From: GCA-2686765 sp036012725 | GTDB lineage: Bacteria; Pseudomonadota; Alphaproteobacteria; Rhodospirillales; 2-02-FULL-58-16 | Length of the DNA: 7,152 bases | Direction of reading: 5' to 3' | Assembly (NCBI GenBank): GCA_036012725.1 | Contig: DASCPW010000027.1 | Coordinates: 1 to 7,152 of the forward strand | In this document: piece by piece, positions 1-5,437 of the stretch | Numbering within the stretch: position 1 is the first letter of the stretch | Layout: each line of letters starts with the position of its first letter | Notes under the pieces: model-generated | Databases searched by the model: none | What the model was told of the DNA's origin: nothing | The model's input: only the letters and a program-made list of their open reading frames with translations | Translations under genes and position numbers: made by a program

Positions 1-1
1 G

Positions 2-118
2 AACACCGTCAAATTCCACCTTAAAAATCTTTACAGTAAACTCGACGTCACAAACCGGGCCCAAGCGGTCGTCTGCTATCTGACGTCCTCGGGTAATGCC
101 GCTGACAATTACCAATAA
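2..118 (+). CDS. LuxR/NarL-type transcriptional regulator, C-terminal end only (partial)
   Basis: The window opens inside this gene. The reading frame from base 2 to the TAA at 116-118 encodes 38 residues beginning NTVKFHLKNLYSKLDVTNRA and continuing QAVVCYL. This is the second half of a LuxR-type (GerE) helix-turn-helix: the recognition helix (TVKFHLKNLYSKL) followed by the typical (V)xNRAQAV segment. The last 14 or so residues (LTSSGNAADNYQ) are a short polar tail. The upstream domain is outside the window, so it is impossible to say whether this is a response regulator, an autoinducer-binding regulator or a large MalT-like protein. It lies on the same strand as the CBB operon with 186 bases before glpX, so it may regulate the operon, but that is inference from position only. 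No LysR-type cbbR is seen in the window. The family call is firm; the role is unknown. Confidence 0.85.
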   Translation, partial: NTVKFHLKNLYSKLDVTNRAQAVVCYLTSSGNAADNYQ

Positions 119-304
119 TGCCGGCAAGCTTCTAAACTACCAGAAGGAGTGGGGGGAGGCCCCATATTCGGGTTAAAAGTGGCCTACCCATAAGAGCCAC
201 GAGCACCCCCCTTGCGGGTGTTTACAAAACCGCCTTTTTCGGACGAAATGTTATTCCCTTGCCGCGGGCAGGGGTGGAAACCGCATGTTCAAAGATTGCA
301 TTGA
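119..304 (+). promoter_or_regulatory. Gene-free leader of the CBB operon with clustered dyads (putative promoter/operator region)
   Basis: No convincing gene lies in these 186 bases, so the operon promoter is expected here. Visible structure: an inverted repeat TGGGG-N5-CCCCA at 150-164; an inverted repeat GTGGC-N12-GCCAC at 179-200; and a direct repeat CCCATA at 161-166 and 187-192, starting 26 bases apart. The stretch 150-200 is therefore a plausible protein-binding region, perhaps for the LuxR-type regulator encoded just upstream. I could not find a convincing sigma-70 -35/-10 pair with normal spacing, nor a clear CbbR-type T-N11-A site. A partial sigma-54-like match at 201-215 is treated as a finding. 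The promoter role follows from position, and no exact start site can be assigned. Confidence 0.4.
203..221 (+). terminator. Weak hairpin, possible terminator of the upstream regulator gene
   Basis: GCACCC (203-208) can pair with GGGTGT (216-221), with one G-U pair, around a 7-base loop. It is followed only by TTACAAAACC rather than a run of T, so it is a poor intrinsic terminator. It lies about 85 bases after the regulator stop codon. It could end that transcript, act as a 5' leader structure of the CBB mRNA, or be chance in G/C-rich DNA. Confidence 0.25.
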
Positions 305-329
305 ATGGCCTCTACAAAATCCATGCTGA
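285..329 (+). other. Possible 14-codon leader ORF overlapping the glpX start
   Basis: ATG at 285 opens a short frame encoding MFKDCIEWPLQNPC and ending at TGA 327-329. It is preceded by a purine-rich AGGGGTGGAAA (270-280), a better ribosome-binding candidate than anything in front of the annotated glpX ATG at 305. The TGA comes one base after a second in-frame glpX ATG (323-325), giving ATGCTGA, an arrangement that would suit translational coupling. The peptide matches no leader I recognise and could be accidental. Confidence 0.2.
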
Positions 330-1309
330 ACAATATATGCACGGGGCCGATTTTGGTCTATGCCTTGCGTAAGGCAACCGAGGCCGCCGCTCGCGCTGCT
401 TACCAGTGGATTGGCCGTGGAGAAAGGGGGCAGGGTAGTCTTGCCGCCGCCAAGGCCATGTACGAGGAATTGGCGAAGCTTCCCATTTTCGGTACCGTCA
501 TCGTTGGCGGCGACGGCGAGGACGATGAAGATAGAAACCTTAACACCGGCAAGTGCATTGGCGCTACCGGTGGCGAGCGGGAATTTGATGTCGCCGTCGA
601 TCCCGTCGAGGGCATAACCTACCTGGCAAAGGGCATGACCAACGCCATGGCGGCTATCTGCCTTGCTCCTAAAGGGACCTTGTTCGATCCGGCCCCGGCC
701 TTTTACATGGAAAAGTTCGCTGCTGCTCCCGCCGCCAAGGGCAGGATCGACCCGGCGGCGCCGGTGGAAAACAAGCTTACGGAACTTGCCAAGATCCTCG
801 CCAAGCCAGTCTCGGAGTTGACCGTCTTCGTTCTTGAAAAACCGCGGCACAGGGAACTGGTGGAGCGCATTCACCAGGCCGGCGCGCGGGTGGCTCTTTT
901 TCCGGCCGGCGATATCGCCGGCGCCCTGATGGCGGCCATACCCAACTCGGGGATAGACGCTCTCATGGGCACCGGAGGTACCCGCGAGGGATTGATCTCC
1001 GCCTGCGCTATCCGCGCCATGGACGGCGAATTTTCCGGTCGCTTCGACCCCCAGTTGGCGACCGAAAAAGCCGCTGTCGCGAAAGCCGAGATGGATACAT
1101 CGGTTTGGTACGCGGTGGAGGACCTGGTGCGCTCGGACGAGGTCTATTTTTCCGCTACCGGCATCACGACCGGGCTTTTGTTCACGGGGGTGGAGCACTT
1201 GAATGATTACGAGTCCACCCAGAGCCTGCTGATCGCCGGTTCCTCCGGCGAGCGCCAAATTCTCACCACATTCCACCGGCGCGAAAGCCGGGGCAAACAG
1301 CAAACCTAA
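305..1309 (+). CDS. glpX: Class II (GlpX-type) fructose-1,6-/sedoheptulose-1,7-bisphosphatase, divergent active site
   Basis: This predicted cytosolic enzyme of 334 residues (usual for GlpX) would remove the C1 phosphate of fructose 1,6-bisphosphate, and perhaps sedoheptulose 1,7-bisphosphate, in ribulose bisphosphate regeneration. Family hallmarks in order: YQWIGRGE (33-40), GDGEDDED (69-76), metal-binding DPVEG (99-103), FYMEKF (133-138), EKPRHR (178-183), PAGD (200-203), GGTREG (224-229) and SATGIT (283-288). Compared by memory with E. coli GlpX, several active-site positions differ: Asp33 is Ser45, Thr90 is Ile104, Asp186 is Ala201, Lys29 is Arg41, and Glu57 falls in a region with a one-residue insertion (Gly69/Asp70). 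Asp99, Glu102 and Glu228 are kept. An in-frame TGA directly precedes ATG 305, so the start is 305 or 323 (Met7); neither has a clear Shine-Dalgarno, and Met7 fits family N-termini better. It is the first gene of the operon, 17 bases before cbbP. The family is certain; full activity is not. Confidence 0.9.
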   Translation: MASTKSMLNNICTGPILVYALRKATEAAARAAYQWIGRGERGQGSLAAAKAMYEELAKLPIFGTVIVGGDGEDDEDRNLNTGKCIGATGGEREFDVAVDPVEGITYLAKGMTNAMAAICLAPKGTLFDPAPAFYMEKFAAAPAAKGRIDPAAPVENKLTELAKILAKPVSELTVFVLEKPRHRELVERIHQAGARVALFPAGDIAGALMAAIPNSGIDALMGTGGTREGLISACAIRAMDGEFSGRFDPQLATEKAAVAKAEMDTSVWYAVEDLVRSDEVYFSATGITTGLLFTGVEHLNDYESTQSLLIAGSSGERQILTTFHRRESRGKQQT

Positions 1310-1326
1310 GGGAGGCAAGGCGTAAC

Positions 1327-2265
1327 ATGCCTTTCAAGCGCATCAATCGGCCAATTATCTTAGGCATTGTTGGCGATTCAGCCGCCGGGAAGACCACGCT
1401 AACCGCCGGTATCGCCAATATTCTCGGCCCGGAACGGGTGCTCAGCATCTGCACCGACCATTACCACAGATATGATCGGGTGGAGCGGTCCAAGAATGGC
1501 ATTTCGGCGCTTAACCCCAAGTGCAACTATATAGACATCCTTGAGCAGCACATCCATCAGCTGCGCGAGGGCAAGCCGATCCTAAAGCCCGTCTACAACC
1601 ACAACGGCGGTATTTTGGAACGGCCGGTCTACGTCGAGCCCAAGGAGTACATTATTTTCGAAGGCCTGCTTGGCTACTCTACCCGGTCCATGCGCGACGC
1701 TTACGACGTCAAGGTTTACCTCGAGCCAGACGAGGGCTTGCGCGTCAAATGGAAAGTCCAGCGCGATACCGGAAAGCGTGGCTATACGCCGGATGAGGTG
1801 ATGCGGGCGCTGGAAAAACGGAAAACCTGCAGCAGCGAATTCATTCAGCCGCAACGGACTTTCGCCGACATGGTGGTGAGTTTTTTTCCACCCCATGGCA
1901 ATGTCCAGGAAACCGGCGCCCATCTTAACGTCAGTCATATCTTGAGACCGACCCTGCCGCATCCGGATTTGACACCAATCCTGGGAACCAGCGGCAAAAA
2001 AGGATTTCGCCTGGAATTGGCTCGGGACATTGACGGCAAGCCGGTAGATGTTCTCGACATTTCGGGCAGCATAGATAATAAACGGGCCAAGTTGATGGAG
2101 GATTTGCTTTGGGAGCTGATTCCCGAAGCTGTGCACTTACGTGAAAACGTAGGCAGATTCACCGACGAAACAAATAAACAGGCCCTGAGCCATCCGTTGG
2201 CGCTCTCGCAACTACTGATCACCTTTCATATGGTGAAGGCGGCTCTTGGCCATCATGCAATTTAA
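1327..2265 (+). CDS. cbbP: Phosphoribulokinase, plant/cyanobacterial-like type
   Basis: ATP-dependent kinase that makes ribulose 1,5-bisphosphate, the RuBisCO substrate, from ribulose 5-phosphate; cytosolic, 312 residues. It has a Walker A loop GDSAAGKTT (16-24), an acidic CTDHYHRYDR segment (42-51) containing the likely catalytic Asp44, the substrate-loop region KPVYNHNGG (87-95), a Walker B-like IIFEGL (109-114) and WKVQRDTGKRGYTPDE (142-157). These blocks line up with plant and cyanobacterial enzymes (e.g. ALDPKAN, KPIYNH, WKIQRD) rather than with the class I enzyme usual in Proteobacteria. The P-loop cysteine of the chloroplast redox switch is Ala20 here, only its partner position (Cys42) is a cysteine, and the C-terminal cysteine pair is absent, so thioredoxin/CP12 disulfide control is unlikely. 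A strong GGGAGG (1310-1315) fixes the start 11 bases downstream. It sits between glpX and cbbT with 17- and 14-base gaps, so cotranscription is very likely. Confidence 0.93.
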   Translation: MPFKRINRPIILGIVGDSAAGKTTLTAGIANILGPERVLSICTDHYHRYDRVERSKNGISALNPKCNYIDILEQHIHQLREGKPILKPVYNHNGGILERPVYVEPKEYIIFEGLLGYSTRSMRDAYDVKVYLEPDEGLRVKWKVQRDTGKRGYTPDEVMRALEKRKTCSSEFIQPQRTFADMVVSFFPPHGNVQETGAHLNVSHILRPTLPHPDLTPILGTSGKKGFRLELARDIDGKPVDVLDISGSIDNKRAKLMEDLLWELIPEAVHLRENVGRFTDETNKQALSHPLALSQLLITFHMVKAALGHHAI

Positions 2266-2279
2266 AAGGACGATCAGGA

Positions 2280-4259
2280 ATGACTGCTAGCCACCAAGAT
2301 CTTGCCAACGCCATCCGGTTCCTTTCGGCGGATGGCGTGCAGAAAGCCAACTCAGGCCATCCCGGCATGCCCATGGGCGCTGCCGACATGGCGACGGTAT
2401 TGTTCACCCGCTTCCTAAAATTCGATCCGACGGCGCCGGGATGGCTCGATCGCGACCGTTTCGTGCTTTCCGCCGGCCATGGCTCGATGCTGCTCTACTC
2501 GCTGCTCTATCTCACCGGCTACAAGGACTTGACGCTGGATGACTTAAAAAACTTCCGTCAACTCGGCGCCAAGACCGCCGGCCACCCCGAATATGGCCAT
2601 GCCGAGGGGATCGAGACCACCACCGGGCCGCTGGGACAGGGGATCTCCATGGCGGTCGGCATGGCGCTGGCCGAACTAATGCTCGCCACCCGTTTCGGCG
2701 TCGATGTGGTCGACCATTACACATACGTCATTGCCGGCGACGGCTGCCTGATGGAGGGCATCAGCCACGAAGCGATCTCGGCCGCCGGTCATCTGGGCCT
2801 CGGCAAGTTGATTGTCCTTTGGGACGATAATTCCATCTGCATCGACGGCTCCACTGAGATGACCGTTTCCGATGACCAGCCGGCCCGCTTCAGGGCTTCC
2901 GGCTGGGACGTTCAGTCCGTCGACGGTTATGACGCCGACGCCATGGCCGCCGCCATTGACAAGGCGAAAGGCACGGATACGCCATCATTGATCGCTTGCA
3001 AAACCGTTATTGGTTATGGTGCTCCCAACAAAGCCGGTTCTTCTGGCTGCCACGGTTCACCACTGGGCGAGGACGAAATCAACGGCGCCCGTGATGCCCT
3101 TGGCTGGTCCCATGCTCCCTTCGTTATTCCCGACGGCGTGCTCTCGGCTTGGCGCGCCGCCGGTGCCCGTGGCATTGCCGGGCGCGAAGCCTGGGAAGGT
3201 CGGCTGGGCGCCATGGATGACGTCAAACGGGCCGAGTTTGAACGGGTTTGCGGGGGCGATCTACCCACCGGCTGGCGACAGGCGCTGAATGATCACAAAA
3301 GCAAGGTAGCCGCCGACAAACCGTCGTGGGCATCGCGTAAAGCCTCGGGCGAGGCGCTAGAGGCACTGACCAAGGCAATCCCTGAATTAATCGGCGGTTC
3401 GGCCGATCTCAGCGGTTCCGTCAACACCAGGACCAGCAGCACCGAGTCCATCACGCCAACTGATCCCTCCGGCCGTTACCTGCACTATGGCGTCCGCGAG
3501 CATGGCATGGCGGCGATGATGAACGGCATGGCCCTGCACGGCGGATTTATTCCTTATTCCGGCACCTTTTTGGTCTTTGCCGATTACATGCGCGGGTCCA
3601 TGCGGCTGTCGGCTCTAATGGGGCTCAGGGTGATCTACGTGCTAACCCACGATTCCATCGGCGTCGGCGAGGACGGCCCCACCCACCAACCGGTGGAAAC
3701 CCTGGCTTCCTTGAGGGCGTTTCCCAACTTCAATGTCCTGCGCCCCTGTGACGCGGTGGAAACCGCCGAATGCTGGGAGATCGCGCTGGGCAATGAACGC
3801 ACTCCTTCTGGTATGATCTTGAGCCGCCAAAACCTGCCAACTTTGCGCGCCGACGGGGACGGCGGGAACTTATGCGCCCGCGGCGCTTATGTCCTTGCCG
3901 AAGCGGAAGGCGGCGAGCGCAAGGTGACCCTCCTCGCCACCGGCTCCGAGGTTGGTGTCGCCATGGACGCCCGCCAAGCACTGCAAGGAGAAGGCGTGCC
4001 GACGGCCGTTGTTTCTATGCCTTGCTGGGAGCTGTTCGACGCCCAGGACGAAGATTACCGCCAGCGGGTACTTGGTCCCGGCACCGTGCGGGTGGCGGTC
4101 GAAGCGGCCCTGAAAATGGGCTGGGAACGCTATCTGGGAGAAGACGGAGCCTTTGTCGGAATGACTGGTTTCGGCGCCTCGGCTCCTGCCGGCGAGCTTT
4201 TCAAACATTTCGGCATTACCGCTGATAAGGTTGTCTCGGCGGCAAAAGCGAAATTGTAA
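2280..4259 (+). CDS. cbbT: Transketolase
   Basis: Thiamine-diphosphate enzyme that moves two-carbon units between sugar phosphates, making xylulose 5-phosphate, erythrose 4-phosphate and ribose 5-phosphate in the CBB regeneration phase. The 659 residues are full length. Visible motifs: SGHPGMPMG (25-33, His27), LSAGHGSML (63-71, His67), AGHPE with His102, the cofactor motif GDGCLMEG (153-160) extending to DDN (182-184), GCHGSPLG (256-263, His258), the pyrimidine-domain YGVREHGM (403-410) with cofactor-activating Glu407, and EDGPTHQP (464-471, His469). The C-terminal domain includes LLATGSEV (551-558). All key residues I know for E. coli transketolase have counterparts. The start is supported by AAAGGA at 2265-2270, overlapping the cbbP stop. 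The cbb name rests on operon context; the same enzyme also serves the pentose phosphate pathway, and this may be the cell's only copy or a CBB-specific one. Confidence 0.97.
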   Translation: MTASHQDLANAIRFLSADGVQKANSGHPGMPMGAADMATVLFTRFLKFDPTAPGWLDRDRFVLSAGHGSMLLYSLLYLTGYKDLTLDDLKNFRQLGAKTAGHPEYGHAEGIETTTGPLGQGISMAVGMALAELMLATRFGVDVVDHYTYVIAGDGCLMEGISHEAISAAGHLGLGKLIVLWDDNSICIDGSTEMTVSDDQPARFRASGWDVQSVDGYDADAMAAAIDKAKGTDTPSLIACKTVIGYGAPNKAGSSGCHGSPLGEDEINGARDALGWSHAPFVIPDGVLSAWRAAGARGIAGREAWEGRLGAMDDVKRAEFERVCGGDLPTGWRQALNDHKSKVAADKPSWASRKASGEALEALTKAIPELIGGSADLSGSVNTRTSSTESITPTDPSGRYLHYGVREHGMAAMMNGMALHGGFIPYSGTFLVFADYMRGSMRLSALMGLRVIYVLTHDSIGVGEDGPTHQPVETLASLRAFPNFNVLRPCDAVETAECWEIALGNERTPSGMILSRQNLPTLRADGDGGNLCARGAYVLAEAEGGERKVTLLATGSEVGVAMDARQALQGEGVPTAVVSMPCWELFDAQDEDYRQRVLGPGTVRVAVEAALKMGWERYLGEDGAFVGMTGFGASAPAGELFKHFGITADKVVSAAKAKL

Positions 4260-4283
4260 TCTCGGCCTAGCTTCCCAGTTATT

Positions 4284-4320
4284 CTATCTAAGAGGATAGC
4301 AAACAAACCCGGAGTGGTTT
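4284..4320 (+). other. Two small tandem stem-loops between cbbT and cbbA
   Basis: In the 81-base cbbT-cbbA gap, CTATC (4284-4288) can pair with GATAG (4295-4299) around a 6-base loop, and AAACC (4305-4309) with GGTTT (4316-4320) around another 6-base loop. Only a TT(T)-CCC follows the second, so these do not look like an efficient terminator. They could stabilise or process the mRNA so that the downstream cbbA-cbbM part accumulates separately. Each stem is only 5 base pairs, so chance is possible. Confidence 0.3.
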
Positions 4321-4340
4321 TCCCAAGGAGGAAATTTTAA

Positions 4341-5405
4341 ATGGCACTCGTATCACTTAGGCAGCTTCTCGATCACGCGGCGGAAAACGGCTACGGGGTC
4401 CCGGCCTTCAACATCAACAACATGGAACAGATGTTGGCAATCATGAACGCCGCCGACAAGACCGATTCGCCGGTGATCATGCAGGCCAGCCGAGGCGCCC
4501 GAAAATATGCCAACGACACGGTGCTAAGCGCCCTCATCAAGGCGGCCATGGATATCTATCCCCATATCCCGATCTGCATGCATCAAGATCACGGTAACGA
4601 CGCCAACACTTGCCTGTCGGCGATCACCAACGGCTTTTCGTCGGTAATGATGGACGGCTCCCTGCAAGAGGACGCCAAGACCCCATCATCGTACGATTAC
4701 AACGTCGAAGTAACCGGTAAGGTTAGCGACCTGGCTCACATGGTCGGCGTTTCGGTGGAAGGCGAGCTGGGTTGCCTGGGCTCGCTGGAAACCGGCGAGG
4801 GCGACAAGGAGGATGGCCACGGTTTTGAGGGCAAGCTGGACAAGAGCATGCTGTTGACCGATCCCGACGAGGCCGCCGATTTCGTCGGCAAAACCAAGGT
4901 TGACGCCCTGGCTGTCGCCATCGGCACCTCGCATGGGGCTTATAAGTTCACCCGCAAGCCGACGGGCGATATCCTGGCTATGGAGGTGATCAAAAAGATC
5001 AACAAAAGAATCCCCAGCACCCATCTGGTCATGCACGGCTCGTCATCGGTGCCGCAGGAATTACAGGACATCATCAATGAAGCCGGTGGCGACATGCCGC
5101 AGACTTACGGGGTTCCGGTCGAAGAAATCGCCAAGGGCATCAAAACCGGGGTCAGGAAGGTCAACATCGACACCGACAACCGCTTGGCGATGACCGGACA
5201 AATCCGCAAGGTGCTGATGGACAAGAAGGCCGAGTTTGATCCCAGAGCCTATCTGAAGCCCGCCATGGCGGCCATGCAAAAGCTTTGCGAGGATCGCTAC
5301 GAGCTGTTCGGCACCGCCGGCAATGCCTCCAAGATCAATGTCATCCCCCTGCCTGAGATGGCCGAGCGCTATCAATCCGGCTCCCTTGACCCCAGCATCA
5401 AATAG
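4341..5405 (+). CDS. cbbA: Class II fructose-1,6-bisphosphate aldolase
   Basis: Metal-dependent aldolase that condenses dihydroxyacetone phosphate with glyceraldehyde 3-phosphate (fructose 1,6-bisphosphate) or erythrose 4-phosphate (sedoheptulose 1,7-bisphosphate), feeding the bisphosphatase encoded at the front of the operon. The 354-residue length fits the CbbA subfamily. Motifs: VPAFNINNMEQ (20-30), MHQDHG (80-85) with catalytic Asp83 and metal ligand His84, GVSVEGELGCLG (136-147), the acidic CbbA-type insertion around ETGEGDKEDGHG (150-161), AIGTSHGAYK (193-202) with metal ligand His198, HLVMHGSSS (228-236) with His232, and NIDTDNR (275-281). It has the best ribosome-binding site in the window, AAGGAGGA (4325-4332), 8 bases before ATG. 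This suggests high translation, in keeping with cbbA and cbbM lying after an 81-base spacer. No odd features were seen. Confidence 0.97.
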   Translation: MALVSLRQLLDHAAENGYGVPAFNINNMEQMLAIMNAADKTDSPVIMQASRGARKYANDTVLSALIKAAMDIYPHIPICMHQDHGNDANTCLSAITNGFSSVMMDGSLQEDAKTPSSYDYNVEVTGKVSDLAHMVGVSVEGELGCLGSLETGEGDKEDGHGFEGKLDKSMLLTDPDEAADFVGKTKVDALAVAIGTSHGAYKFTRKPTGDILAMEVIKKINKRIPSTHLVMHGSSSVPQELQDIINEAGGDMPQTYGVPVEEIAKGIKTGVRKVNIDTDNRLAMTGQIRKVLMDKKAEFDPRAYLKPAMAAMQKLCEDRYELFGTAGNASKINVIPLPEMAERYQSGSLDPSIK

Positions 5406-5437
5406 ACTCTCATTACGTAACCTAGGAAACCGTTGAA

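Noticed and set aside
119..304. CbbR (LysR-type) binding site in the operon leader
   Set aside because: I looked for TNA-N7/8-TNA and T-N11-A dyads and found no convincing pair; the visible dyads are G/C-rich and of a different form.
1277..1292. Hairpin CCGGC-N6-GCCGG near the glpX 3' end as a terminator
   Set aside because: It lies within the coding sequence, has no T tract, and cbbP follows after 17 bases with a strong ribosome-binding site, so a terminator is unlikely.
251..1318. Long minus-strand ORF (355 codons) opposite glpX
   Set aside because: The + strand frame is a clear GlpX-family protein. The antisense translation is rich in Gly/Arg/His, matches no family I know, and is a usual by-product of GC-rich codon bias.
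3870..4225. Overlapping ORFs on both strands inside the 3' part of cbbT
   Set aside because: Arg/Pro-rich or low-complexity translations in shadow frames; transketolase is uninterrupted through the region.
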